Assembly (NCBI GenBank): GCA_030407315.1
Contig: JALQPE010000104.1
Location: forward strand, 38,502-102,501
Length of the DNA stretch: 64,000 bases
Direction of reading: 5' to 3'
Source of the DNA: Asparagopsis taxiformis
Lineage: Eukaryota > Rhodophyta > Florideophyceae > Bonnemaisoniales > Bonnemaisoniaceae
The stretch's first letter is position 1. Every line of letters begins with the position of its first letter. The notes below the pieces were generated by a model, which had not been told where the DNA came from, searched no databases, and saw only the letters and a program-made list of their open reading frames with translations. The position numbers and the translations under genes were made by a program. Shown in pieces: positions 23,200-35,339 of the stretch.

Positions 23200-23851
23200 T
23201 CGATGTCGCCCCGGACGCCGTTTCATCCTGCATCGCCTCCTCTTGTAAACCGCTAACCGACTGCGTCTCGCCGTTAGACGCGACCACCCCATCCGACACA
23301 GCGGGCGACCGCTGAACCGAGTCGATGATATCGCTCAGCGTAGCGCCAAGTCGATTCGTGCGCTCGATAGTGTTTTGAATCTGGTGGACCGTCTCCTTCT
23401 CGCGCGTTTGATATTCGCGACGGACAGCCGCAACGCGCCCCTCGTCCCGCTTACGCTCGTCAGCAAGGCTAGCGTTGGCAGCTGCAAGCGCACGCTCCGC
23501 CGTTTCTTGAGCCGCATTCGCAGCTTCGCACTTAGTTTGCAGCGCCGTAATCATCGCCCGATTGCCGTCGACCTCGCCTTGATGCGCAGCCGTGCGTTCT
23601 TGAAGAACCCGGACTTCGTGACGAAGATGATCCAGCCGCGCCGCGTCTTCGCCGGCCTTCCTCACCAACGCCTCGTCATGTACGCGCGCATCTTGAAGAG
23701 CCCTTTCGGCTTTACGCTGCGACGCTAACGCCTCAGCGCGGATCTTGGTTGCCTCTGCGACGCGCGCTAGAGCGTCATCACGAGCCTGAGCTACTACGGC
23801 CACTCGCGACAGGGCCTCGTCGCGGCTCCTTTCGATCGATTCCAGACGCGA
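23200..23851 (-). pseudogene. Gag-like ORF, second (coiled-coil) piece
   Basis: This GC-rich island of 652 bp lies between the facing ends of E1 and E2. On the minus strand it encodes ~216 residues of heptad-rich coiled coil (RLESIERSRDEALSRVAVVA... AERALAAANASLADERKRD) that continue the coiled coil at the end of the first piece. Removing E2 and one GA/TC duplication joins EEVAS to RLESIE in frame. Removing E1 joins GATS to TARGVG in frame. It is a retroelement gene interrupted twice, not a host gene. Confidence 0.75.
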
Positions 23852-24225
23852 CACTACGGTGTTGAGAATGAAAAAAGACAGTAAATTTACTGTCTGAGAC
23901 AGTAAAAATTACTGTCTGGCCAAGACAGTGCGCGGAGACAGTAAAATTTACTGTCTGGAAATTTCAGAATACTGCTGCAGCAGTAAACTGGCACGAAATC
24001 TGGACAGTACCAAAAACAGTAAAATTTACTGTCCAGAACAGTAAATTTTACTGTCCGGAAGTGTTGCCGCCAGACAGTATGCGCGGACAGTACATTTTAC
24101 TGTCTGAGGCAATGCATTGTATTGGAATACTGCACTGTCTGGGGAAATCTGTAGACAGTAGTGTAGATAGCAAATTGTATTGTCTGCGGGTAGTAATGTG
24201 CATTGGTTGACAACACTGTCTGGTG
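23852..24225. repeat. E2 left terminus and subterminal repeats
   Basis: Inverted counterpart of 22825-23199, with GACAGT/ACTGTC motifs in both orientations. Homology with E1 fades just after GGTGGAGTGGACTTGAGAG, near 24240. Confidence 0.8.
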
Positions 24226-24629
24226 GAGTGGACTTGAGAGAAAATATGGAGCATAGTGTTGATTTGAAGGTAAATATTGGAATGGTTTGTGGTTCACGAC
24301 TATATTGATTTTGATGGAGCTTTTCAGATATTTGTAGGTAGCAAAGTTAGTAAGAGGGAAGATAAGTTCTACAGGAGAGCGGATCGACCGCCTTCGGATG
24401 GGTATGATGGTTTATGTCATACATAAGCACAATAGGATCATCTTTGTAAGACATGGAATGAATCACTTCTGAGTCACGTTGGTAGTACTGCCACGTAACA
24501 GCGACAGTGACAGTTCGAGTTTGAGATTTAGTTAAGTCGATTTAGTAGTTCTGTTAATAGTAAAGTTTTCAATGATAATAAAGACAATAACTGCTATGAG
24601 GAAGTACTACACTGCGCCGCTTTAGCCGC
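24226..24629. other. E2 junction between terminus and cargo, no gene seen
   Basis: AT-rich spacer between the right-end repeats and the 3' end of the first cargo gene. No gene or repeat is recognised. Confidence 0.4.
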
Positions 24630-25578
24630 TCAACCCCACACAGATGCGGCATGAACAGCCGGTTCTCCAGATCTAGCAGGATAATCAAGTTCAGCCACTT
24701 GCGGCTTTGTAGACTCTTCGGCTTCAGCGGCAGCCAAGGCCGCTGCTTCCTCATCACGTTTGCGCTGTCTCGAGAGGATGATACCATCGAACAATACCTT
24801 TGCATCTGATGCATCCATTCGTAAATTGGCAGCAGCTGTCATCGGCGCCTCTTGGATTTCATTTTCCTCGATCTGTTGATTCACGTATTCGCGATAGCAT
24901 CGCTCGAGCATGTTGCGCTGCAGATCTCGCACTGTACTCTCGCTGTACGGAAAGAGCGGGACGAGCGACAGGCGCTGCACTTGCTCTGGGGGCAGCACGC
25001 GCTCTGCAAGGAAAGAGTAGTTTTCCGAGCAAACTTGGCGCGTCTTGCATCGTCGGGGCAAGATTTTTGAAAACATTCACAGCCTTATCGTTGCCAATTT
25101 TAAGCAGGGCTTTGATAACAGCCACATCTTGAATTGCCGATGGTACAATTGTCTTCTCAGTGACGAGATTGCTCAAGTAGCTGGAAAACAAGGCACCGCG
25201 CAAGATACCTGGACCAAGTTTGCGTTTGTACTCAGAGGTGACCTCACGCATATAATCAGGCGTGGTACCATAAAGCACAACAAGCTGACCATATTCAGCC
25301 ACGAGCTGCTGCTGACGGGCAACAAAGCGTTTCTTGGCTACCTACATCGAAGCCATGACAACTGCTGTGGCTGCCATGTAAGGAATGAGCGCCCAGAAGC
25401 CAACTTGCTTTGGTGCCATTAGATCGGAGCGGCGCTGAGAAGGCAATGGCTGCTCCTCAGAGAAGCGATTTTGCTCGGGAGCAGCACCGCGACGGCGCAT
25501 CGGAGTTACTGCACGCGCTGTTGCAACATGCTGCTCGTTGTCTGAGTTGGGACGCGGAGTGAGCCGAAAGGCAGACAT
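24630..25578 (-). pseudogene. E2 cargo: membrane-anchored protein, possibly Tic110-like, broken
   Basis: The minus-strand frame starts at 25578 (MSAFRLTPRPNSDNEQ). It has a Ser/Arg-rich leader and one membrane segment (VGFWALIPYMAATAVVMASM), then a TAG stop, then continues in frame with VAKKRFVARQQQLVAEYGQL. After a 1-base shift near 25015 it reads FLAERVLPPEQVQRLSL..., DLQRNMLERCYREYVNQQI and AANLRMDASDAKVLF to a stop at 24630. An N-terminal anchor followed by helical repeats with REYV..I and A..L..D...A..LF spacing reminded me of plastid Tic110, but this is weak. The nonsense codon and shift make it a pseudogene, and it is much shorter than Tic110. Confidence 0.4.
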
Positions 25579-26007
25579 GGTCGTCGGCGTGAAATGACAT
25601 GGTACTGCACGGGGTGAGAGTGGACGATGGGACGGCAGAAGTTGGAGGTGAGCGGCTGGGAACCGATTCGACGAATCGATGGCAGTGAGGACAGTGAGGA
25701 GGACTGGAAGGCAAACGGGACCGTTCGTCGTTGCATGGTTTGGAAAGTTAAGGAAAAGCGAATTGGGCGTTGGGAGGATGGCGGCATGACCGCGACGTGG
25801 TCGGTTGTTCACGATCGGAAAGACGTTCAACACGACCGAGGTTGTCCACGGTGCATCATCTGCACGATTTGCAGATCAGCAAAGTACAATGAGATCAGCG
25901 CACAGAAGACGAAGGGCAGTCTGTCCCTTCCATCATCAAATTTATAAAATTTCCGAGCACGTTGCAGTCGCCTCAGTCCAAACGCACTATCGTTCACTCG
26001 GCTTCAC

Positions 26008-27304
26008 ATGCAAGGGGTATCGTCTCCGCCAATCGTGGTAAAACCACCTCCCTATCCCTCATCTCCCTTGCAATCATGTCCTGTTCGATACGCAGTCACT
26101 GGTGATACTATCCTGTCCTTTGCAACTACTTCGCTGCTCACGGTAATCACTCCGCAATCCCCAACAACTCCACCAGCTCAGGTCAAATTCATTTCGCAAT
26201 GGCCCGCACCAGAAGACTTTGATATTGCTGCTATAGCCGTAACACCAGACGATTCAGCTCTCGCCATCATAATTTAGGACTTACCATCGTTGTACCATCA
26301 ATCCTCTCTCGTTCTGCCCAATCCTCGCACGGCAGCGCTTCTCATGTGAATTGTACTACTGTCGACGCTTTCATTTCCGCGCAACTGTCCAGGAAGAACT
26401 CTCGCTTTCATCTCGCCTCCCACTTCTCTACAATCCAAAGCGGCTCCAGAATACGATCCATCCACAATTCCGGTCGCCTCAAACTTACCGCCACATCTCC
26501 GCCATGCTTATCACACTCTGGCATTAACCATCCCACAGAAAGCCTCTTCCCAACCATTTCTGACATATAACCATGCCCAATATTCTCTCGCAGTTCACGC
26601 CGGCGCTGATACCTTAACAATCTATACCTTTCAATCAGGTTACAATGCAATCCTTCAAACTAAATCTCTAGATATCACCATCACAAATAGATCCTCATCG
26701 CTCTCGATGCACGTCATTCTAATTACTCCTTCCGGTACTCTTGTCCTTGCACTACTGGCCGACAGCGAGGTATTCTTTATTGAAGACACAAGGATTGCAT
26801 TTCATGTTCCATTATCCAAATTCAAACCTCTGGCCGTCACGTTTCTCGAGAGCTCCGCACAGCAGTCCTATTCGTGCAAACTGTTGGAGACCCATCACCG
26901 ACCGTGAGTGCCTATTCCTAATCGCGCTCCTCTCGCAAATAGTCTGCATGTTGTATATATTCGCTACACATCGGGTAGAGTTGTTGAAACCAAGCCACTG
27001 TTCAACCCTACGACATCAAATGTATACAGTTGAAGAAGATATATCTTCTTTGACTGTACTTTCGCACCGAGAACCGCCATGCTGTGTATTTCTTGCTGAG
27101 AATGGGGATGTGATGTTTCTGTGCGATGATGACCTATCTATCTCGAGCATTAACCTGCAACAACTCGTTGAGCCGTATGTAGATATGCACGCTTCCACAG
27201 AGACTCTTGTTAATTTCTTTGCCTGTGGGCCACAAATCTTGTTTGCAATAGGAGACGGCCCTAACTTGCTGGTCGCTCAGTTACCCCATTTAACCATATG
27301 GTAA
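26008..27304 (+). pseudogene. E2 cargo: beta-propeller-like protein gene, broken
   Basis: A single frame reads from 26008 (MQGVSSPPIVVKPPPYPSSP) to about 26907 with only two stops (TAG at 26275, TGA near 26347). A different frame then continues to 27304 (FLAENGDVMFLCDDDLSISS). Motifs such as DIAAIAVTPDDSALAIII, SLAVHAGADTLTIYTF and LITPSGTLVLALLADSEVFF have the spacing of WD40-like beta-propeller blades. The precise family is unknown. It is divergent from the previous gene, ~430 bp apart, as in a compact genome. Confidence 0.45.
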
Positions 27305-27628
27305 CTAAAACACATCGACCGGCATTTGCTCGCTACCAACTTGCTTCGCTCTAAAATGCGATTTTTTCTCCTTGTGCACTATTATAAACATTTCTTATTG
27401 CAGGTAAAGAAACAATTTACAAGCCTTCTAAGTGGGTCTAGTTGACAACTTATGGTCTCCGGTACAGTGCTTGAGGAAGCAGCAACCGCGAAAAGTTGAT
27501 TTTATGCATTGACAGATTAACACACACCCAGTTCGTTCACTGCAACCCAAGAAACCCCTATCGTCCGAAACAGAGGCTCCGTTGCAGTTGTCCAGCGCAG
27601 TTGGCAACACTTGAAAATTTCAATAACC

Positions 27629-28320
27629 TCACTCTGCTGCATCCTTCTGTTCTCCCTCACCACTTAGCCTGCTTGCTATCAGTGTTGCCACAACAATCAA
27701 CGCACCGCCAGCGAATCCTTTCGGTCCAAAACTCTCCCCCAACAGCAGTGCAGCTAGAGTACTTGCCCAAAGCGGCTGTGTTGGGAAAATGACAACAGCC
27801 TCACTTGCCGGAACGACCTGTTGCCCTTTCGTTTGCGCCCAACCAGATACGGCTGAAGAGAATAGCCCCGTCCAGCTAACAACGGCCACATTCACTGCAA
27901 TTCCAGCCAATGTCCATGGCATCGATGCCATGGACATTGATGCCAAGTGATCACTTCCTCCGTTCCGGATGACACGTCTGTCGGAGCATAATGATTGAGC
28001 ACTGCCCCGATTTTCGCAAACGCCGTTCATGCAAATGATAACAATGTCTGTACAAAAATCTTCGTAGCAACAAGCGGTGTGGCAGCTACTGTGTTAAAAT
28101 AGTTACTCAAGCGAATGATGTATGTGGAGAAAAAGAATGCAGACAACATCACCGGTTACACTAGAATCTGCGCCATGGCCTTTGTCCGAGCTCAAAAGTG
28201 CAACACCTGCAACAGCCACAACAGACAATATCCATGTTTTGCCCGAAACTTTACCCAGCCCAAAAAGCCCGATAGCGGCGGAGGAACACCAATCAATGGT
28301 TAATAGTCAAGATAATTCGT
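27629..28320 (-). pseudogene. E2 cargo: EamA/DMT-family transporter, C-terminal part, broken
   Basis: On the minus strand the pieces read, in order, LGKVSGKTWILSVVAVAGVA, a helix ending in SSDKGHG, then FFFSTYIIRLSNYFNTVAAT. After shifts they continue with SWTGLFSSAVSGWAQTKGQQ, VVPASEAVVIFPTQPLWAST and GPKGFAGGALIVVATLIASR. The last three are the hallmark of the second EamA repeat in drug/metabolite transporters of plants and algae. Frameshifts and stops separate the pieces, and the N-terminal half is missing. The 5' edge abuts the next gene, which fits capture of a fragment. Confidence 0.65.
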
Positions 28321-28956
28321 TTTTGCTAGACAAGTCGACATTTTTCAGAGAAGTGACGTGTAGTACGTTTGTGAAGACACTGTTGATTTGTTCAGCTGCA
28401 TTGTATATAGCGCATGAGATTACAAATGTTGTGTTGAGCTTGTTGAATTTTTATCGAATGGTTGTCGAATCGGGAGGAGGTGTCCGTTTTCGTTGATGAT
28501 TATCTAGGCGTACAATGCGGAATCCTGGGCGCTGACATGGGGATAATCATTCCGGTTCTGTTTCTGCAATTATTGTACATGCTGTTGAAACAGCTGTCAC
28601 TGATCCCGATTTTAATCCTTGGTGTGTTTTACCCCAACGCGAACGGTCAACGCAATTTGTTACACAATCCACGCAAATACCGGTGGACTGCGTTTGGTGT
28701 GCTGACTTTATGAGTGTCTTCGTTAGCTGTGCTGACCGTGTTCATCTCGAAGCTGGAACCGTTGTTGATCGTCGGCAATCTGAGTTTGTTCTGGTATGTG
28801 GTCGTTGCACCATCAACTTACGACTCAGTGACGTACATCGTGTCGATTGTGTACGCTGTGTTGGCAGCTGGTGCGGGCATTGTGATCATCATCCGAGTGT
28901 TACGATCAGAGGCAAACAATGTATTCAAAGTGCCGGATGGCTCGCAGGCTGGGTAG
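28296..28956 (+). pseudogene. E2 cargo: multi-spanning membrane protein, broken
   Basis: Probable start at 28296 (MVNSQDNSFLLDKSTFF). Membrane segments are VKTLLICSAALYIAHEITNV, then after a shift near 28480 GADMGIIIPVLFLQLLYMLL and LSLIPILILGVFY, then after an in-frame TGA at 28711 two more (LEPLLIVGNLSLFWYVVVA; VSIVYAVLAAGAGIVIIIRV), ending at 28956. At least five membrane helices. Family unknown. Confidence 0.4.
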
Positions 28957-29539
28957 AGATGAAGTGCGTAGAAACGATGAAATAAAATATTTATTGCAGG
29001 CGCCGATATTTGACGCACGTGTATCGCTGGGTAGCCCGTAATGACGTTTGAGAAATGTCTACCTGTTGCAACTTGGAAGTTCGCCAATGACAACAATGCA
29101 ATTTCTTTCACTAGGCTCCGACACATTACAGCCCAAATTTCCTGCTCATAACTAAGCTGTGCAACCGTCTAGCTTCTTGCTTTCGCCAAAAGCTGCCATT
29201 TCACATTCCACCCTCGCATTACCCAGTCTCCTCAAACTGATGGCTGCGGAGTACCGTAAGAATGAGGATCGATTTTACCGCACCGCACCGCCAAACCACC
29301 CCAGCTCGCTGTAGAGGTTATTCGCCGCGTAAGTCTACAGCTCGACAAGGATGGCGACCTTGCATTTGCGTTCGCAAACGCCGAGCGCGCTTATGCTCTT
29401 GTCGTTTGTCTTCAGGACCTCAACAAGATGGGTTGGAAGGAATGTGCGCACCATCTACAACCATCGCATTTCGCGCCGACAGCATCAGCCGCCAACAAAC
29501 ACCAACAATGTACGCGCTCTGCAACAAAAAAGCAGCGTG
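28957..29539. other. E2 cargo spacer, no clear gene
   Basis: Between the membrane-protein and UPF0126 remnants I see only short frames without recognisable motifs. Confidence 0.35.
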
Positions 29540-30140
29540 TTACATCTGTTTCGCATCTTCCGTAGCGTTATCCCAAACCGGCAATCGAATGCCGCGCGTA
29601 TATGCGACGCCCCTTGTAAGCACTGCGACGCCTACACCAGCCGCAACGCAGGCGGCGGAACGCGGTGACAGGTTGCGCACGAATACATACATGGCGGCGC
29701 CCGCAGCCGCTGTGGATTCACAAATCTCCGAATGACTATGCAGAACACCCACATCGCGTTTACAATGCACATCGCGAACGGCGCCGCCAAATGTAGCGGT
29801 CGCCATGCCGGCATGTGACCGCATAGCACGCAGATCAGCGGGATGAAGTGGGCGTGGAGTCCGTTCTGCGCGCCGATGACGCAGAAGGCGCCGAAGCCCA
29901 GCGCGTCGGTGGCGAAAAACGGCGACACCTTGGCGTCTTATTGGCGTGGCCAGAGCGAGAATGTCGCCAATGATACCAGGATGGATAGAGTGAGATAACC
30001 CGGTTCAGTGGTCCGGAACGGACGTGTCCAGATGATAAGACCATCGCAAATCGTGCCGCCGCCCGACGCGGTCGTCGTTCCCACCACCACCGCGCCCAGC
30101 ATGTCCTGTTGTTCCTTAGCTTCCTGATCGGCAAGCTCAT
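29540..30140 (-). pseudogene. E2 cargo: UPF0126 (YicG-like) membrane protein, broken
   Basis: The minus strand reads LGAVVVGTTTASGGGTICDG, then after a stop FFATDALGFGAFCVIGAQNG, then after a shift FGGAVRDVHCKRDVGVLHSH and CESTAAAGAAMYVFVRNLSP, ending at 29540. This is the duplicated UPF0126 (glycine transporter domain) signature: G(G/A)GxxRD in each repeat and DAxGxxAFxVxGA opening the second. In the first repeat the usual GGGTxRD is GGGTICD. The N-terminus is cut at the boundary with the E1/E2 shared module. Confidence 0.65.
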
Positions 30141-30560
30141 ATTGAACAGTGGCTTAAGCCACTGTGCAATATAAATTCATCGCGTTGCGCAGCCTCCAGC
30201 GACGAATACTCTTGTTGGTGAACCATTTCGCTACCATCATCCATTGCATTTTCTAGCACACGAAACTCCTCTTCATGGTCATGTACATGAACTCCGTACC
30301 CCTGAGCGTGACCGTCAAGTGATAGTACCATGTTAGGATTGGAATCTATGTCCGCACTACGCACATTCGAGAAGAGATATTTGTATGCAACTGTTCGCCA
30401 CGACTTTATGGACAACTACGGTAAAGCGTCGTTTGAACCCTCGGTAGAGAATTATCCGCAACAATAAAAGGAACCGATGCTTTCCATCAATGATGATTCT
30501 AATGTGTATAGCCATACAAATATACTACATGAGTGTTCAAGTGGTACGACAGCTGGGACT
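30141..30560 (-). pseudogene. Coding-like segment shared by E1 and E2 at the module/cargo boundary
   Basis: The minus-strand frame (MSIKSWRTVAYKYLFSNVRS... SSLEAAQRDEFIL) is homologous to E1 16680-16886 in inverted orientation. It reads AYKYLF(S/L)(N/H)VRSAD in both copies, and the homology stops at 16886 in E1. It may be the 3' end of an element gene interrupted by cargo. No family recognised. Confidence 0.3.
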
Positions 30561-30649
30561 GGGAACGTTAAGAGAGCTCTAGGGTAGGTAACAGACAATG
30601 AACTTGTGCGGGAGGACGGGTATTCAGGACAAGCTGTCAGAACTGTAAT

Positions 30650-31075
30650 TACTCTGTTTTCTTACAGCAAAGTCATCGTTAAGGCGGATTTTTTTCTTCA
30701 GGACAAGCTGTCAAAACTGTAAGTTCTCTATTTTCTTACAGCAAAGTCATCGTTAAGGCGGATTTGCCTCTTCAGGACAAGCTGTCGGAACTGCTATTCA
30801 GTTTTCTTACAGCAAAGGCAGTTTACCCAGGTTGCTTACAGCAAAGTCATCGTTACGATGACTTTGCTGTAAGAAAACAAAACATTACAGCAAAGTCATC
30901 GTTACGATGACTTTGCTGTAAGAAAACAAAACATTACAGCAAAGTCATCGTTACGATGACTTTGCTGTAAGAAAACAAAACATTACAGCAAAGTCATCGT
31001 TACGATGACTTTGCTGTAAGAAAACAAAACATTACAGCAAAGTCATCTTAACGATGACTTTGCTGTAAGAAACCA
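30650..31075. repeat. E2 P1 palindrome array (49-bp period)
   Basis: Five P1 palindromes in tandem start at 30836, 30885, 30934, 30983 and 31032, with linkers GAAAACAAAACA. They are preceded by ~75-bp repeats with GACAGCTTGTCC. E1 has only two P1 copies at the equivalent place, so the array expanded in E2 or contracted in E1. Confidence 0.8.
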
Positions 31076-31249
31076 TGGTAAACCAACCTCTCTGTAAGCT
31101 TTCGAGAGGGACTGATGTTTCTCACTCGGGAAGAAGAAGGAGACGATTTCGGACCCCGCGAAAAAGGCTGCAAAGTGGTCTGGATGGGTTGGGGTGGTTC
31201 TAGGAAGCACTAAAACGTGTTTTAATTGCACTCAAAGCTTCTGGCTTGC

Positions 31250-31990
31250 GTAGTAGGGCTGGTAGAATTCATCGATTTTCGGTCACCAGATTGTTACAAC
31301 TGGAGATGTGATGGTCAAAATTGAACTTTGTCCGAATGATGTGTAAGTGGTCTGTAAGGGTTGGAGTGGCTCTAGGGAGTACGGAAAAGTGTTCTATGAG
31401 TTCGTAAAGCTGCTGGCTTGCGCATTAGGGCTGACAGAATGCATCGATTTTTGGTCACCAGATTCCCACAACTGGAGATGTGATGGCCAAAAGTGAACTT
31501 TGTCGGGACGAAGTGCAAGTGGTCTGGGAGGGTTGGAGTGAGTCTGGGGAGTACTGTAACCGGTTTTATTCGCCCTGAAAGCTGGTGGCTTGCGAGGTAG
31601 AGCTTCCGGAGTTCACTAATTTTTGCTCGCCAGATTCTCACAACTGGAGATGTGATGGCCAAAATTGAACTTTGTCGGAACGAAGTGCAAGTGATCCGTA
31701 AGGGCTGGAGTGGCTCTAGGGAGTACGGAAAAGTGTTTTATGCTTCCGTAAAGCTGCGGACTTGCGTGGTAGGGATTCCAGAATGCATCGATTTTTGGTC
31801 ACCAGACTCCCACAACTGGAGATGTGATAGCCAAAATTGAACTTTGTAAGAACGAAGTGCAAGTGTTCTGGATTCCTTCGAGTGGCCTGGAAGCGTACTC
31901 TGGACAAGTTTTCGGACCTTGAAGAGGCTCAACTGCACAATGCTGACATTGAAATGAAACATTCATATAGTCCATTTTTAACTAGAACTG
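31250..31990. repeat. E2 ~171-bp tandem repeat (about four copies)
   Basis: The word CACAACTGGAGATGTGAT(G/A)G recurs near 31298, 31467, 31638 and 31810 (first copy with TACAACTGG). Each is followed by TGAACTTTGT and a GGAGTGGCTC-type segment. E1 has a single copy near 16140. It ends with GCGTACTCTGGACAAG, also present in E1 and E4. Confidence 0.7.
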
Positions 31991-32059
31991 CTGGAATGGA
32001 TTGCGTAGCCTATAGAGGAGCAATGTAGTTATATAATAGAGCTAGAAGCATGCCTCCAC

Positions 32060-35000
32060 AACCTATCTCTCATTTCTCTAGTTCTCCTTCATCATTCCAG
32101 TCTCCCTTCCTGTGACGCAATGCGCCTCTGGTGTCACTTCACACGCCCCTCCTGTGCATTAAATACCTGTCTACCACTTCCGTATTCTACTCATACCACC
32201 GCCTTCATTTTACCCCATGCCTACCATCCTATCCTTTACATTCTGTCCTTCAATCCTAGGCTAACCTACTTCATAACCATCGATGTAAAGTGAATATCTA
32301 GATTCCTACCTACTTGAGAGTATAGTTTATTAGAACGGGAAACGGACGGTTTTGTATAGTCAATGTGCTACACAGCACCAGGAGTAGATTTTGCGCACCG
32401 ATAATCTATGCTTGATATTGGAGAGACCAGCTTCTTGTAGCCTCGGGAAATGTGCAGGTAGTACCTTTCCAGAGGTCCTGGAGGTGTTCACACCAACTCT
32501 AGTCCATTTTAACGAGTTTGAGTTTCGACCGCCAGAATCTCTGTCGTGAGAAAATGCATTTTCCCACCACCATGGTGGTTGTAATTTTGCGTGCTCCTCT
32601 CGCAATACTGAAATTTTTAGGTAGTTCAGGCCGGGTGAACAAGACACAGATCGCTCTTCAAAGCCGCCCAAAGCCGTCGAAACCATCCTTCCACAATGTT
32701 CTCGACTTCACAATTCCTATCTCACCCTTCCCAAGGTAAGAGAGGGACCAAGCTCCCCTGCCACTTACAGCTGAGGCAATTTACCAGGGATGCTTACAGC
32801 AAAGTCATCGTTACGATGACTTTGCTGTAAGAAAAGAAGACATTACAGTGGGCGAAGGATTTTACCGGGTAAAAAAATCACAAGGAATTTTTTACCGGGT
32901 AAAAAATCGTGGCTACTGTAATGAAACGTTTACTTACAGCAAAGTCATCGTTACGATGACTTTGCTGTAAGAAAAGGAAACATTACAGTGGGCGAAGAAT
33001 TTTTACCGGGTAAAAAATCACCAAGAATTTTTTTACCGGGTAAAAAATCGTGCCTGCTGTAATGTTATCTTTTCTTACAGCAAAGTCATCGTAACGATGA
33101 CTTTGCTGTCAGCACCCTCGGTAAACTGCCTCAGCTGTAAGCGGTCTGGCTTCACCCTCTCTCTCATGTCTCTTGTCTTCCTTCATCCCAGCCTCCCTGC
33201 TATGTCGACTCCGGTGTCACTCCAGCCGACCCTTCGGTGAGTGTAATCCTTGTGTTTACCACCGCCATAGTCTACTCATACTATCCCTTCATGTTGCTGC
33301 ATACCTAACCCCCCATCCTTCCTGATTGTCCTACAATCCTAGGCTAGCTTACTTACCAACTATATTGGTATAGAAGACAGCTAGATTCCGAGTAACAAAA
33401 ATCTATATTGTACTAAAAAGGGCAATTTGGTGTGGTCACTGTGCCACATGGCACCAGGAATAGAATCTGGCGACGGATACCCTATGCTTGATCTCAGAGA
33501 GGACAGCTACGCCCATGCTCCGAAAACGTGCTGTCAGTACCTTCCAGACGTCGTGGAGGTGCTCACGCCAGCTCTAGTTCATTTTAGGGAGGTTGAGTTT
33601 CGACAGTCAGAATTTCACTCTTGCGAAAATTGTGTTTCATATTTTGTGCACTCCTGCCGCCGTACCAGATAGGGTACCCAGCCCAGACCGGGTGAGCACG
33701 ACGCAGAGTGCTCCCCAACGCCGCCAACAGCCGTCCAAACCATCCCTTTGCCATGTTTTCTGGCTTCACAATTCCTTGCTCACCCTTCCCAAGGTGAGGG
33801 AGGGACCAAGCCCCCAGCCGCTTACAGCTGAGGCAGTTTACCAGGGATGCTTACAGCAAAGTCATCGTTACGATGACTTTGCTGTAAGAAAATGTTTTCA
33901 TTACAGTGGCCGAAGAATTTTTTACCGGGTAAAGAAATCATGGCTACTGTAATGAAACCTTTCCTTACAGCAAAGTCATCGTAACGATGACTTTGCTGTA
34001 AGCATCCCTAGTAAACTGCTCCATCTGTAAGCCGTTGGTCTCAACCCTCGCTCTCATGTCTGTTGTCCTCCATCATCTCCACCTCCCTTCGCCCTGCGCA
34101 CCACGTCTCTAGTGCCACTCTGCCCGCCCCTTTGGTGCATGAAATACTTCTCTACCACTGCCATAGTCTTCACATACTACTGCCTCTATACTTCTGCATG
34201 CCCACCCTTCCTTCTTCCTCTCCTGTGCTAGGCCCAGAGCATATCCAACTTCCTGAACATCATTGTACAGTGAGGAAGTAGAATACTAACTAGATGGCTA
34301 GAGTACACTGCAAATGTAAGTAGCTATGGTTGGGGTGGTACCCAGCACCCTACCTCCTCCATGAGTAAGCTTTGGTCGCAGAACTGCTATGCTCGATTTC
34401 GGTGAGGAAAGCCCCTCGCATGCTCAGGAAAATTTCTGATAGCACCTTTCCAGCAGTCTTGGATGTACTCCAGACCTGTTCTAGCTCTTTTCAGCGAGGT
34501 CGGATTTCGGCCGCCCGAGTCTCTGCCGTGAGAAAATGGTGGCACAAATTTTGTGCACTCTTGCTGCCATACTATGTGTTGCATCCAGCTCAGACCCGGT
34601 TGAGCGTAACACAGAGTGCTCGCCAGAGCCATGAACACTAGTCGAAACAAACCGCTCGCGATGTTCCCGACTTCACACTTCCCCTCCTATCCTTCCCAAG
34701 GTGGGAGAGTGACTAAACTCCCAAACGCTTACAGCAGAAGCCGTTTACAAGGGATGCTTACAGCAAAGTCATCGTTACGATGACTTTGCTGTAAGGAAAG
34801 GTCTCCATTACAGTGGCCGAAGAATTTTTTACCGGGTAAAAAATTGCAGCTGCTGTAATGAAACGTTTCCTTACAGCAAAGTCATCGTAACGATGGCTTT
34901 CCTGTAAGGAAACGTTGCCATTACAGTGACTGGAGAATTTTTACCGGGTAAAAAATCACCAAGAATTTTTACCAGGTACAAAATCACCAAGAAATTTTTA

Positions 35001-35200
35001 CCAGGTAAAAAAATCCTGGCTGCTGTGAGGAAACATTGCTATCGCAGTGACCGAATAGTTTTTACCGGGTAAAAAAATTACCAAAAAGTTTTTTCCAGGG
35101 TAAAAATCGTGGCTGCTGTAATATTTTGTTGCCTCACAGCAAAGTCATCGCTGCGATCGTTACCATGACTTTTCTGTCGGCGCTCCGCCGAAACTGCCCC
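32060..35200. repeat. E2 tandem ~0.9-kb repeats with P1/P2 palindromes
   Basis: Mirror image of 13100-16000. P1 palindromes occur at about 32797-32833, 32936-32973, 33075-33112, 33851-33888, 33965-34002 and 34756-34794. P2 palindromes (TTTTTACCGGGTAAAAA) lie between them. Spacers contain AGAGTGCTCCCCA-type sequence. Confidence 0.75.
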
Positions 35201-35339
35201 CTCCGTAAGCCTTCCTGATCCTCTCAATTTTGCAGACGAAGACGACTGCGTCATTACGCTCATCGCCTTCTTGTTCTATTCCAGTGCCACCCGCCATCGT
35301 TTCCTCTCTTGCTCATAAGGAGCTCAGTATTTTATATCT

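Noticed and set aside
24630..28956. Stop-codon reassignment to explain in-frame stops
   Set aside because: TAG, TGA and TAA all occur within frames, alongside frameshifts, while module F and G genes read through without internal stops. Decay explains this better.
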